From Dendrolimus kikuchii (lineage: Eukaryota > Arthropoda > Insecta > Lepidoptera > Lasiocampidae): a stretch of DNA of 64,000 bases. A model generated the notes under the pieces. The model saw only the letters and a program-made list of their open reading frames with translations, had not been told where the DNA came from and did no database searches. The translations under genes were made by a program, and so were the position numbers. Below, piece after piece: positions 9,311 through 20,071 of this stretch. The first letter of the stretch is position 1, and each line of letters opens with the position of its first letter. The stretch lies in contig CM034397.1 of assembly GCA_019925095.2 (NCBI GenBank), forward strand, positions 2,626,001 to 2,690,000, read 5' to 3'.

Positions 9311-9983
9311 TTTGAAAAATGTGCTTTATAATAAGTCAATTGTAAAATCTGCAATGTAAAATTACCTAAAATATAATATTGTTGAATTTCAAATCCGGAG
9401 TGTCCTTCGAGTATCTGAAAGACCACGGCACCTTGGTACCTAAAAGCAATTTCTCCATGGTTATTAACTTTTATATTAAAACTAGCTATTACTCGCAACT
9501 TCGAGCGCATTATTTATTGTACACTATGTCTAAAGAATACTCCGTAATTTTAACCCGCTACTTTACTTTTTCAGGGGTCATTTTGCTATAAAGTTGAGAC
9601 ACATAATTTCAAGTTTTCACCATTAACAGTTTTTAACTTCTACACCACATCGACCAGGGTATCCTAGGCCCACACCATCAGCGTAGAAGGTAATATATAT
9701 TATATGTGCGATGAGCTGCGCTACACATCGTTTTAATATTTCTAATATTTTTTTAGATTAAGTCAGACAAAAAGACAATCAATAAGATTCTACCCTGTAT
9801 AAGCTAAATAACTATTCATGAATTGTTATATATCACACGCAGTAATTCAAGTAATCTTCGTGAATCAAAAACGCTGTGGACATAACTTCAAAATCTAACA
9901 ATATGGAAAGAAAGAAAGAATTTGATAGGAAAGCGACTACAAATGGACATAAAAATAATTTATACATTTTTTTTATTTCAGGA
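9311..9983. other. No gene recognised
   Basis: AT-rich DNA. The short frames at 9232-9591 on both strands look like chance. Confidence 0.4.
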
Positions 9984-10278
9984 TCTCAGCAGACAGGCAG
10001 ACGGCCCACTTGATGGAAAGCGGTTACCATCGCCTATAGTCATTTGCAACACCAAAGGTGCTACAAATGCGCTGCTGCTTTCTTAAGGGAGACTGGAACC
10101 TGGTCACTAATGCCGGAACACGACACAAGGCTGTTATGGTGACATACTTTAGACCAGGGGTGGTAGCCATCCAGTCGGGCAAATGCCCTACCACCTGGCT
10201 GTAGGTTGTTTTGTCGCCTCTTATGACAGGCCGCCCGGCCGCAGGAAATTGTATTCTTTCTCTGTTCCTGCACGGATA
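9984..10278 (-). mobile_element. A-tailed retroposon (family L)
   Basis: Near full-length copy, A-rich end at the low coordinate (TTTTTTTTATTTCAGG on plus), other end CCTGCACGGAT at 10278. ORFs in it are incidental. Confidence 0.75.
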
Positions 10279-10299
10279 GAACATTTATATGTTTATAAA

Positions 10300-10493
10300 A
10301 ATTCAAAAGATTTTATTCAAAATAAGTTACACTGGAGAACACTTTTTGGAGGTTATAATACATGTAATTCAAAATTTAAATCTACTTCTAATTCTATGTA
10401 CGCCGCTTCGCAACGTGTTACTTCTGTTCTTGTTCTTGTTCTGTTAAGGAGAAGAAGCAGCAAGAAACTCCCGTGTAACACGTCTAGCTAAAA
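10300..10493. repeat. Dispersed repeat (TTTATTCAAAATAAG...CCGCTTCGCAACGTG)
   Basis: Shares GATTTTATTCAAAATAAGTT, GGAGAACACTTTTTG and CCGCTTCGCAACGTGTT with 46441-46560. The CGCTTCGCAAC...AAGAAGC...CAAGAAACTC part also resembles the Penelope 3' region at 51000-51060. Family not named. Confidence 0.5.
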
Positions 10494-10725
10494 AGTTTTT
10501 TTTAATCATATTTATTTGTATATTATCTCAGGCTCTTTTGAAGAAGAAGTTGTATTACATTTACTTTTCAAAGAATTAATTAAAGAAGTTAAATTTGAAG
10601 TGTTGTATGCCGCATTACCAACAAATGAGGTTAACAACTCAACATAAAGCATATTGCATGCAATTAATCATTGACAAAATAGAATTGTAAATTTTGAAGT
10701 AAAAGCTACCTACGTCCTTTGTCTA

Positions 10726-10926
10726 TCTTTATATATAATTCTTCTGTACGTGTGTTGACAGTGAACTCCTCCTAAACGGCTGGACCGATTTGAATGAATT
10801 TTTTTGTGTGTGTTCAGGTGGATTCGAGGATGGTTTAGATTCACAATTGGACCTGGTAGATGGCGCTGCAATCGGGTTCTAAATTTTATTTCTTCAGGGC
10901 AGAACAACGTCTGCCGGGACAGCTAG
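10726..10926 (+). mobile_element. Helitron (family H2), complete ends
   Basis: A^TCTTTATATATAATTC at the start and GGGACAGCTAG^T at the end, 201 bp, no target duplication. Same family as 3249-3462. Confidence 0.75.
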
Positions 10927-11731
10927 TTATCTATAAATACAGTTTTAAATGTTTTCTTGATTTGACTTCATAACAATTTTTTGTGTAAAATGACTTATTC
11001 CTTACAAAAATCATAGCTGGTCTATTATCTACCACCCAAGCGGATTTTTATAAAAAAAAATATACTAAGGCGTCAATTCTAACAGCTACCAACACCAACC
11101 GCCCTGTAATTTCGTTAAACGGTTGTTTTTTAAACAATATTTTAGTCTATGATATCTCTGACATTGATAGCGATGTTTATGGTCAATTTGGTGGGACAAT
11201 ATGGCAACACTTCCGTTTGATGTTATCCATTTGTGTGGCCTTCGCAAAACGCTTAGTTCAAATTTTGACATAAATTTATCAAAATTAGTTCTTTCATTTA
11301 GGATTACTGGTTGAGACAAGTAGTGCGAACAGGATTCTGTTATAAGAGAAGAAACGATATACCCTCTGTTTTTTTTAAGTTACAAGAATCTATAAGTATG
11401 TCAAGAAGTAAGTATCCAAGAACTCCAAGAACTTCAGGGAGTATTTAAACTTCTTTAGAATAGTTGTGATTGAAACTCAATGAAACGAAAAAGCGACACT
11501 AAAAAGAGATAAACATATAAATCTATAGGACTAAGCCTGCGAGAGAATGAGATACGAGTTTCACATTGTTCAGCACAGATTAGAGAGATAATAAGACTGA
11601 TGATTAAACATAGGTCCAATTTGGACCGAAATAAAATTTATAATAATATTTTTTAGACTAAAATAGTTTAAAATTGAAAGTGATACTTAAGAAGTTTATT
11701 TTGAATTATATTTCTTTTTTATTGCATGAAT
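10927..11731. other. No gene recognised (about 800 bp)
   Basis: AT-rich DNA without a supported ORF or a repeat family that I recognise. Confidence 0.4.
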
Positions 11732-12024
11732 TCAGCAGACAGGCAGACGGTCCACTTGATGGAAAGCGGTTACCATTGCCTATGGACATTTGCAACAGCA
11801 AAGGTGCTACAAATGCACTGCTGCTCTCTTAAGGGAGTCTGGAACCTGGTCACTAATGCCGGAACTCAACTCGAAGTTGGTATGGCGACATACTTTAGAC
11901 CAGGGATGGTAGGCGTCCAGTCGGGCAAATGCCCTACCACCTGGCTGTGGGTTGTTTTGTTGCCTCTTACGACAGGCCGCCCCAACGCAGGAAATTGTAT
12001 TCTTTCTCCGTTCCTGCACGGATA
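11732..12024 (-). mobile_element. A-tailed retroposon (family L)
   Basis: Near full length, from CCTGCACGGAT (12024) to the T-rich end TTTTTTATTGCATGAATTC on plus (11716-11733). Confidence 0.75.
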
Positions 12025-12399
12025 AAGATAGATATGTTGACGGATGAAGGCTAAAAGAGTTATATTTATATTAATAAAAGTTAGAGAAGAATTAATTATC
12101 TGTGAGTATTTTCTCTGAAGTTTCCCTTCTGCTGCGTGTGAACTGCACACACACACACACATTTTTTTTTGTATAACATATCGTAATAACATTTAAGAAC
12201 TTAGTCAGGAAATTCTATCTGCAATATAATGAAATGTAATTTTATATAATTAGTAGATATTATTATGTTTAAATCGTTGCATATTATCACCATGTCTTGT
12301 ATATGTATATAACTTATGTGTATATTTGTATATATAGTATAGTTATATATTTATTAGTAAAATGTAAGTAATCGTACAATAATTATGTGTACCACGCCA
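12025..12399. other. AT-rich spacer with a short CA run
   Basis: (CA)n at 12147-12161 and otherwise AT-rich DNA (TATATA words around 12300-12350). No gene. Confidence 0.5.
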
Positions 12400-12560
12400 T
12401 TCCTAACCAGAATATTCTTGCCACGGGTTGTCTGGAAGAGATCGCTTTTTAGCGATAAGACCTCCCTTCGTACCCAACTAGACTAATACTAGTTCGTAAG
12501 TTTTTCTGTAATGGTGTACAATAAAGTGTTATCTATCTATCTATCAATCTATCGTCGCCT
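12400..12560 (+). repeat. LINE 3'-UTR-like tail ending in (TATC)n
   Basis: GAGATCGCTTTTTAGCGATAAG at 12439-12460, GTGTACAATAAAGTG near 12515, then a TATC/ATCT run to about 12553. The best-preserved copy of the tail also seen at 1310-1450. Confidence 0.55.
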
Positions 12561-12575
12561 CACTTTCTCCAACTC

Positions 12576-14257
12576 ATACATACATACATAACTTCACGCC
12601 AGTTCCCTTGCGGGGTAGGCACGAACAACAGAGCGCCATTTAGGCCCATTCTTACACACCTCACTTGCTTCTTTGACATTCATAACTCTTGTCATGCATG
12701 CTCGTCTGTTCTTAAGGCTCCTGACATCACCCTCCGCTAGTACACGATCAATTTGATCATGGAAGGTGTGTCGTGGCCTTCCACGACTTCTGCATCCATC
12801 CACTTTTGCATTGTATATCTTTTTAGTCATTCTTTCATCATGCATTCTTTCCACATTCTTTCCGAACCACCGGAGCATTCCTTTCCTTACCTTCACCCCG
12901 ACACTTTCTTTCAGACCAACTCTCTGTCTTACTTCGGTATTACAAACGCGGTCCGCGAGCGTCACTCCGCAGATTTTGCGCTGTGCTCGCATCTCAACCG
13001 CGTTTACTCTACTTCCTTGCTCTCTCTTCCATACGTGAGCGTAGGTACCAGCACCGCGTTGTGTATGGCGAGCTGGGCCATCTGGCTGAGGTTCTTAGCG
13101 CCTAGAAGTTTACCTAACGCTCCATTCAAACTATTCCCCAAATTCACTCTTCTTTCTATATCAGCGGTGTACCTTCCATCCCTGCTAAAAGCACATCCAA
13201 GATATACAAACTCATTCACTTGCTCCAGCATAATATCATCGACCATTATCCTTGCATTCGTTCTGGTTTCTTCTCTTTCAAACACCATAACCTTTGTTTT
13301 CTTCGCATTCAAATGTAAGCCTCTCGCCTGACAGTCATCTTTCATCATTGTGACTAGTGTTTGCAGTTTTGATGGCGATTCGGCTAAAAGCACGGCATCA
13401 TCCGCATAAAGCAAGGTGCTTACAACTAGATCACTCATCCGCACCCCAACATCCATCAATCTTATTCTCTGGAGACAATCGTCCAGGTATAGGATGAACA
13501 GCAAAGCCGACATCACGCAGCCCTGCCTGACGCCAATATTGACGTCAAACCAGGGCGACAGGCTGCCATCCACCCGCACGCATGCCATACAGTCCTCGTA
13601 AGTGGACTGCACAGCACGCATCAATTGGCCATTAATCCCATATCCGGGCAATATGTCCCAGAGGTCTTTCCGCACAACCCTGTCAAATGCTTTCTCTAGA
13701 TCCACAAAACCGCAGAAAACCTTCCGGCCCATAGCCAGCTGCTTCTCTACGATATTGCGGAGAGAGAAAACTTGATCCGTACATCCCCTTCCATTTCTGA
13801 AGCCACCTTGTGCATCTCACAGTAATCCATCGGATACCACTCTCATTCTCTTTTCAATAATCTTCGTATACACTTTAGATGCTGTGCTGATCAAACTGAT
13901 GGCCCTGTAGCTGGCGCACTTCATACGTGACCCCTTGCTTTTATACAAGGGCACGATGACAGCGCGCCTCCAGTCCTTGGGAACCTTTCCCGTCCTCCAG
14001 CACAAGTTGCATAAGGACAGGAAAGCGTCCCGGACGCAGGTTCCACCATATTTGATCATCTCAGCAGACACACTATCGATTCCTCCTGCCTTTCCATTTT
14101 TCAGACTTCTTATCGACCATTCGATCTCTTCCAAAGTGATCTCGGATGCTGACTCCTCGGAGTCAGTCTCATACTCAGTCGTGGTGCCAGCATCCGGGAT
14201 ATTATCATACATTTCTCTAAAATATTCACTCCATCGCGCTAACACCTCTTGTGCTAA
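12576..14257 (-). mobile_element. (ATGT)-tailed LINE, longest copy (E), 5'-truncated
   Basis: About 1.68 kb: the RT domain to the 3' end with a CATA-rich tail at 12576-12590. A 15-bp target duplication, CACTTTCTCCAACTC, lies at 12561-12575 and 14258-14272. It defines the family of which ten other copies here are short 3' pieces. Neither endonuclease nor ORF1 is present. The ending pattern (tetranucleotide run, not poly-A) and protein resemble RTE/Proto2-type LINEs; clade not certain. Confidence 0.85.
12594..14257 (-). pseudogene. Reverse transcriptase of the (ATGT)-tailed LINE, broken
   Basis: Three minus frames cover the protein. 14257-13817 has the RT N-terminal blocks (NGKAGGIDSVSAEMIKYGG, VPLYKSKGSRMKCASYRAIS). 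13732-13004 carries motif A (GFVDLEKAFDRV), motif B (GVRQGCVMSALLF) and the catalytic box YADDAVLLAE near 13400. 12992-12594 is the C-terminal domain ending YPARELA. Frame breaks near 13740-13815 and 12995-13005 prevent a single product. In the first frame the apparent upstream extension to 14326 is target DNA, since the duplicated 15 bp happen to be open in frame. Inactive relic. Confidence 0.85.
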
Positions 14258-14305
14258 CACTTTCTCCAACTCGCATAGACAAATATAGAGTAGAATAATA
14301 ATATA

Positions 14306-14675
14306 CTTTTCAACACACTTGCTCATAAAGTGGCTCTATGGTCACCGCAATTAGGCACAGAATGACACCCATTATCAAACTGTGAGTAAAAAACATTATA
14401 ACTCACTAGTGAGTTATAGATTTTTTTTTAAATTTTATTGGTTGAGTTGCTTTGTTCTTAAAAAAGTTTTTATTCAAAAAAAAAAAGATCGTGTTCTATA
14501 GAACAAATAAATTAATGTTCCTATTGTTTGCTCATTTCATGCAACTTCTTATTTAAATAGATAATTTTAACTCGTACGTGTTTAATAAATAAAACTTTCA
14601 CTCATATATAACTTTTTTTATCTACTAAATAAAATGAGTTTTTGTTGTTATTTTATTCACAAGTGTGTTGAAAAA
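14306..14675. mobile_element. DNA-transposon-like element with TTTTCAACACACTTG ends (copy 1)
   Basis: TTTTCAACACACTTG at 14307-14321 is inverted as CAAGTGTGTTGAAAA at 14661-14675. A second, internally shorter copy lies at 42731-42966. Both are followed by the same foldback (next entry), so the true element may be the composite. No transposase. Confidence 0.6.
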
Positions 14676-14684
14676 CGTCGTATG

Positions 14685-14800
14685 ATACACGTGTGTATTG
14701 ATGATTACCGTCCTCGGCTCTCTTAAGACCCTCGCCTACGGCTCGAGTCTCAATGGCGCCTCGGCGGTAATCACCAATGTTACACACTAGTACCATAATG
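14685..14800. repeat. Foldback attached to the TIR element (copy 1)
   Basis: GATACACGTGTGTATTGATGATTACCG on the left pairs imperfectly with CGGTAATCACCAATGTTACACACTAGTA on the right, around a GC-rich centre. The same block follows the TIR element at 42980-43097. Confidence 0.65.
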
Positions 14801-14832
14801 TACTATTATTTTACAAAAATGCTACATAAAAT

Positions 14833-15303
14833 CAGTGCCGTAAATAGCCTTTTATGCGCCCTATGCGAGTTTTTATAACTGCGCCCTTGTTTTTTTAGAT
14901 ATTATAGGTACCCTAGCTAGAGCAATGCTATGTATGTATAGGCCGGCCTACTTTATTTCATTCAGCGTGATAAAATAACGCACAAGGACCTTGGTGTTGG
15001 TGGACCAATTATCTAATATTTTGAAAAAAAAAAACTATTTTTTTAAAGAACTAGAACATAAATACGCTCGTTCGTGCGCTGCCAAAAAAATGAGCGCGAT
15101 GTTTTGTCTAACTTAACAGATGTTTTTGATGATAATGGCATGTAGGTACGTATGTGTTGGGATCGAGCACTAGGGGCGCAGCGGGAACTTATCAGGAGCA
15201 AACCGGAAAAACAATAGTCTTGCCTGGTCTGGCCCTTCTGGCGCCCTACAGAGTCTACGCCCTGTACCTGGGCACTGGTGGCACCGCCCTATTTACGGCA
15301 CTG
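14833..15303. mobile_element. hAT-like non-autonomous DNA transposon, 471 bp
   Basis: Perfect 15-bp inverted ends CAGTGCCGTAAATAG / CTATTTACGGCACTG. Flanking octamers CATAAAAT and CATTAAAT differ at one base, fitting the 8-bp duplication of hAT elements. No ORF of note inside. Confidence 0.8.
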
Positions 15304-15333
15304 CATTAAATATACATAAAAATATAGTACATA

Positions 15334-15504
15334 CATACATACATACATAGCTTCACGCCAGTTCCCTTGCGGGGTAGGCACGAACAACAGAGCGCCATTC
15401 AGGCTTGTTCTTACACACCTCACTCGCTTCTTTGACATTCATAGCTCTTGTCAGGCACGCTCGTCTGTTCTTAAGGCTCCTGACATCACCTTCTGCTAGT
15501 ATGC
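15334..15504 (-). mobile_element. (ATGT)-tailed LINE, 5'-truncated copy F
   Basis: 170 bp of 3' end. A perfect 14-bp duplication AAATATAGTACATA at 15320-15333 and 15505-15518. Confidence 0.85.
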
Positions 15505-15518
15505 AAATATAGTACATA

Positions 15519-15809
15519 GCTTAAATCAATATTTAATCATATATTTAAGCTTTTTAGTTTTAACTTTTAAGTTGGACACCTTTCAGAGAGAGGTATTAAA
15601 TTATTTTTAATAAACTTAGGTGACGGCGAGTGGATACATGTAGGTACTTAGTTATTATTTAAATGTTGGAGCAAAAACACTTTCGTGTTATGATATTATT
15701 ACAAAAAATCAATTTACATACCCTTAACGATTATTTAGAATCCAATAACTATTAGAGGGCCTACAGGCTGATGCTAGCGAGAGAAAACGCGTAACGCCGT
15801 CTGGTCATA
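15519..15809. other. No gene recognised
   Basis: AT-rich spacer. Confidence 0.4.
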
Positions 15810-16064
15810 TCTTATACTTATACTAATATATAAAGCTGAAGAGTTTGTTTGTTTGAACGCGCTAATCTCGGGAAGTACTGGTTTGATTTGAAAAATTCTT
15901 TCAGTGTTAGATAGCCTATTTATCGAGGAAGGCTACAAGCTATATATCATCACGCTAAAAGTAATGGGAGCAGAGCACCAATGAAGAATGTTTCAAAATC
16001 GGGGGGTTTCTTAACTTACTTTTTTTACCTATTCCACGCAGACGAAGTCGCGGGCAGAAGCTAG
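15810..16064 (+). mobile_element. Helitron H1, complete ends
   Basis: A^TCTTATACTTATACTAATA start, AGCTAG^T end. It serves as an empty-site paralog for the LINE insertion in the copy at 1543-2068. Confidence 0.75.
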
Positions 16065-16268
16065 TAATTTAATATTTGAGTTACATTTTTTACTGCGAGT
16101 GGTCATTCCTATATATCTATACGAACAAATAAAATTGAAGTGTCTGTTTCTAATGTCAAAATAATAGCTTTTTACTAAATGCATATGAAAATATATACGG
16201 TACTTATATCAAAAAAAAATTTTTTTTTCGTCTGTCTGGATATTTATTTTTAAATTTTATTGAGTGAG

Positions 16269-16368
16269 TTCAGTAGATAGGCAGACGGACCACCTAATGG
16301 TAAGCGGTTACCATCGCCTATGGATATTTGGAACACCAAAGGCGTTACAAATGCGCTGCTGCTCTCTT
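16269..16368 (-). mobile_element. A-tailed retroposon (family L), truncated
   Basis: Only the A-end 100 bp remain (TTCAGTAGATAGGCAGACGG on plus). Confidence 0.65.
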
Positions 16369-16394
16369 TGCCAATGTTCCAGCGAATCTCTGAA

Positions 16395-16496
16395 ACGGCT
16401 GGACCGATTTTGACGGGACTTTCACTGACAGATACCTGATGTTATAAGGAGTGGAAAAAATTCCACTCGGACGAAATTGCGGGCACAGCTAGTAAC
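16395..16496 (+). mobile_element. Helitron-like 3' end
   Basis: Ends GCGGGCACAGCTAG^T. The body has the CTGGACCGATTTTGACGGG wording of lepidopteran Helitrons. The 5' part is lost. Confidence 0.55.
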
Positions 16497-16940
16497 TATA
16501 CAATTCTTTCATACTTTCGCGGAACATCTAAATTTGACGAACTAGGTACATCAACATGCGAAGACAGCTGTTTGACTAAATAAAACAACCTGTAAATCAA
16601 CAAACCATAGATTGATCATCAATTATTATAATGATATTAAAATTAAGTTTTTTGATTCATATCAGAAGTGTTGATTTTCGCTGCGGGGCGTAATTCACAC
16701 CCTCTCACGTGGCAACTTGAAATCCCATGTTACGTGTTTGTTAAAAGCGTGTAAGGATTTAGGCCTCTTTACACTATGCGGCAAGCCGCAGTCCGGTGGT
16801 GGTACATAGCGTCCAATGCTGGATCACTGAATCCGCACAGCTTCTCTAATTAGCTATTATAATCAAGGGTATATATGGAAATGAGAGGTATGTCAAATCC
16901 TGCCCAACACGTCGCATGCTTTCTTGAAGAAGTTTCGTTT
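16497..16940. other. No gene; possible MITE end
   Basis: 16763-16830 (AGGCCTCTTTACACTATGCGG...) shares its wording, inverted, with 19699-19790. Otherwise unclassified. Confidence 0.35.
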
Positions 16941-17760
16941 TTACAATTTGTGGCGTAAGCTTATTAAAGCTTTTGAATGTTCAAGTGCCATAATTAATGG
17001 ATCATTATCAGTAGGTGAGCCACTCAACATCAAAACCGCCAGGAAATCGTCTTCTATTGCATAATTTATGTCACAAAGTTGTTGATTTATGTCACATACC
17101 TGCATCAAATAATTTTCCATGCTTTTACATACATACATATATAACTTCACGCCAGTTCCCTTGCAGGGTAGGCACGAACAACAGAACGCCATTTAGGCCC
17201 ATTCTTGCACACCTCACTTGCTTCTTTGACATTCATAACTCTTGTCATGCACACTCGTCCGTTCTGAAGGCTCCTGACATCACCCTCCGCTAGTACACGA
17301 TCAATTTGATCATGGAAGGTGTGTCGTGGACTTCCACGACTTCTGCATCCATCCACTTTTGCATTGTATATCTGTTTAGTCATTCCATGCTTTTAAACTG
17401 CTCTAATTTCAAACCAAACAAGGTCCGCAGTAATCCAAGTCTTCTGCATAACCCTCGATCTTCGTATGCCTTCTGGAGGCGTTTCCAAGTATCGTGTCCT
17501 GTTTTTGCATCACGGACATGTGAAAGGGACGAAGGCAGTATCATCAGGTATATCTTTGCCAATGATTTTTGTTGTTTGCGCTCATCTGTTAGGATTGGCG
17601 GTTTAGCACTCGATTCCTCAATACAGTCCCATAAGTCCTCGTGAATTAAATACATACGCATCATAAATTTCCACGTGCCATCATTTGATATACCATTTAG
17701 TTTATCGAAATTAAATGAAGACGCACCAACATTTGCACCGTTTCTGTATGAATTCGCCAT
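16941..17760 (-). pseudogene. Copia-type gag remnant, interrupted by a LINE
   Basis: 17760-17396 encodes MANSYRNGANVGASSFNFDK...GTWKFMMRMYL...TWKRLQKAY, the N-terminal part of a Copia gag (UBN2/DUF4219-like). 17114-16941 continues it (DINYAIEDDFLAVLML...). The two parts are separated by LINE copy G. The start at 17760 is supported by the Copia-type primer site 30-50 bp upstream. Protease, integrase and RT are absent, so the element is a 5' relic. Confidence 0.75.
17128..17382 (-). mobile_element. (ATGT)-tailed LINE, 5'-truncated copy G
   Basis: 255 bp of 3' end inserted in the Copia gag. TTCCATGCTTTTA is duplicated at 17115-17127 and 17383-17395. Confidence 0.85.
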
Positions 17761-17790
17761 TATGAAACTTATTTATTTTTTATGGCGCGT

Positions 17791-17808
17791 GTCGTAAGCC
17801 CATAACCT
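17791..17808 (-). promoter_or_regulatory. Probable Copia primer binding site
   Basis: The minus strand reads AGGTTATGGGCTTACGAC just upstream of the gag start. Copia elements use a GGTTATGGGC-type site complementary to initiator tRNA-Met. The LTR that should follow (TGCTACAAT next to it at about 17809-17817) could not be delimited. Confidence 0.5.
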
Positions 17809-17817
17809 ATTGTAGCA

Positions 17818-18290
17818 AATAATACGAGATCAAAATATTGGTTTTAGCCAATTAATCTTTAGAAAGTGACAATTTCATTTTTAGCCTTTCATAAAAAATA
17901 ATAATTTAGATTAAAACCTAAGAATAAGCACCACTACCCTCGGAATCCACCTCCAATGGGGCAGCTAGACAGCCCCTGAGAGTGCACCGCACTAACAAGT
18001 CCTCGGGTGGCACTTGGTGTTCGAATTATGAAACTCACACCAAAGAGCAAGCACGGCTTGTATATAAAGTTCAATGAGCTATTATAGAATGGGATGTGAA
18101 GCCTTTAGTTGGTCTTAGCACGGAGAAAACGGAACGTCCAAGCGGACCTCGCGTGCGTTGGTGACTAGCTTCGCCATTATGCTAGCGAAACTTACAAAAC
18201 TACCCACATCAGTATAAATAGCAATGGGATCACGTCCCTATCTACAAGATGGCAAAAAGTTATCCAACAAAATGGCACCTACATACTTTA
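17818..18290. other. Unclassified; holds one arm of a direct repeat
   Basis: 18150-18218 (GCGTGCGTTGGTGAC ... AGTATAAAT) recurs at 18606-18674 on the other side of the retroposon. Part of 17818-18000 may be Copia LTR. Confidence 0.4.
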
Positions 18291-18593
18291 GTCCGTGCAG
18301 GAATGGATAAAGAATACAATTTCCTGCGGCCGGGCGGCCTGTCGTAAGAGGCGACAAAACAACCCACAGCCAGGTGGTAGGGCATTTGCCCGCCTGGATG
18401 GCTACCACCCCTGGTCTAAAGCATGTCGCCATAACAACCTTGAGTTGTGTTCCGGCATTAGTGATCAGGTTCCAGTCTCCCTTAAGAGAGCAGCAGCGCA
18501 TTTGTAACACCTTTGATGTTGAAAATGTCCATAGACGATGGTTACTGCTTTCCATCAAGTGGGCCGTCTGCCTGTCTGCTGAACTCCAGCAAT
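18291..18593 (+). mobile_element. A-tailed retroposon (family L), near full length
   Basis: GTCCGTGCAGG to CCAGCAATAAAAAAA. Lies between two diverged direct repeats of about 69 bp. Confidence 0.75.
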
Positions 18594-18605
18594 AAAAAAA
18601 ACCTG

Positions 18606-18674
18606 CGCGTGCGTTGGAGACTGGCTTCGCCACTATGCCAGCGAAATTTACAAAACTACCCACATTAGTATAAA
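18606..18674 (+). repeat. Direct repeat partner of 18150-18218
   Basis: About 85-90 percent identical by eye over 69 bp. Confidence 0.6.
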
Positions 18675-18759
18675 TTTTGAAGATCCAACAGATAGGTAAT
18701 ACTTTATTGGTTATGAGAAATCACATAGAATGCATATTAAAATAGTTCATTGTAAAACA

Positions 18760-19020
18760 ATAGGTGGCCACCTTATTGCTGGGTCCGTCCGGGGTGGAGG
18801 TGAATGCGCAAGCGAGCCCACACCCCGGATACGGGACGTTCGAAGATCGGACAGGGGTTTTGGTGGGTATCCCAAACCGTGGCGTGGCAATAGCATTCCT
18901 GTGAGGATGCTAGTGCCATCCGACGAGGCGAGGAGGAGAATCCCACACAGACGCCGCGACTTTTTCCTCGTCACGCGGCTGATGATCCTCAATCGGATTT
19001 CCCCTGGTAAAAAAGGTGAT
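18760..19020. other. GC-rich block, unclassified
   Basis: Open on both strands (97 and 81 codons) because of base composition. The wording (CACCCCGGATACGGGACG) resembles untranslated parts of LINEs, without a firm match. Confidence 0.3.
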
Positions 19021-19229
19021 TAAAGAAATTGCCTAACTAAGCTGGCGAGGAGTAAACAAGGAGTCCAGTTAGTCTTTCGGGTTACGGTAAGTATATTTTC
19101 TATACGCAGTTGTATAACGAGCTACCATAAGCATAACATTATCTCCATCACGGTTTGTTGAATATTCTATATATATTATATAAGTATATATAATTGAAAT
19201 CCACGTATATTTGTATTTTATTGCAGGAG

Positions 19230-19523
19230 ATCAGCAGACAGGCAGACGGCCCACTTGATGGAAAGCGGTTACCATCGCCCATGGACATTTGCAACAGCAA
19301 AGTTGATACAAATGCGCTGCTGCTCTCTTAAGGGAAACTGAAACCTGATCACTAATGCCGGAACACAACTCAAGGTTGTTATGGCGACATACTTTAGACC
19401 AGGGGTGGTGGCTATCCAATCGGGCAATTGCCCTACCACCTGGCTGTGGGTTGTTTTATCGCCTCTTACGACAGGCTGCCCGGCCGCAGGAAATTGTATT
19501 CTTTCTCCGTTCCTGCACGGATA
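19230..19523 (-). mobile_element. A-tailed retroposon (family L), near full length
   Basis: CCTGCACGGAT end at 19523, T-rich end TTTTATTGCAGGAG at 19215-19230. Confidence 0.75.
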
Positions 19524-19554
19524 AAAATACATACGGATAAGTATATAGTGACTC

Positions 19555-19676
19555 ATCACGATATCTCAGGAACTATAATACCTATAGACTTGAAATTGGG
19601 CATGGACCTTCCTTTCGCCAAGTAGAGATCAGCTAAGAATGGATTTTACGGCACGCAAAGCGGGCGGGTATCAGCT
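19555..19676 (+). mobile_element. Helitron-like fragment ending CTAG
   Basis: Ends GGGTATCAGCTAG^T. The start is tentative (A^TCACGATATCTCAGG). Confidence 0.5.
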
Positions 19677-20055
19677 AGTGTGTATATACATATATATATA
19701 GTCCGGCTTGCCGTAAATTCAACCACATATACTGCTGTCAGCCGGATGGTTGAAACTGTGCCTAATCGCATAGTGCGTAAGAGGCCTTAGGTGTAGGTCC
19801 TGGCAGAGAAATTGAGTGTTCTCTACTTTAGGTCTGAACAGTTGCTGAATTGAATTGATTGCTATCATTAAATTACGATTCGGGTGCAGATTTCATAATT
19901 TTGTAAATACGATATTACGTGATGGCTTGAGGCATAGTAGATATTAATTCCATGGCCTAGCTAAAATATTAGAAAGTTCCATATTCATAGAATCATTTTT
20001 TTTTTAATGTAAGTATAGGTTTGCGTTTGACCACTGTCTCACCTGATGTTGAGTG
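19677..20055. other. No gene recognised
   Basis: AT-rich DNA. 19699-19790 may be a MITE end related to 16763-16830. Confidence 0.35.
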
Positions 20056-20071
20056 ATGACGCATTCTAGGA

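Noticed and set aside
19209..19231. Splice acceptor (TTTTATTGCAG) before retroposon copies
   Set aside because: It is the complement of the retroposon A-rich end, repeated at most copies, with no linked exon.
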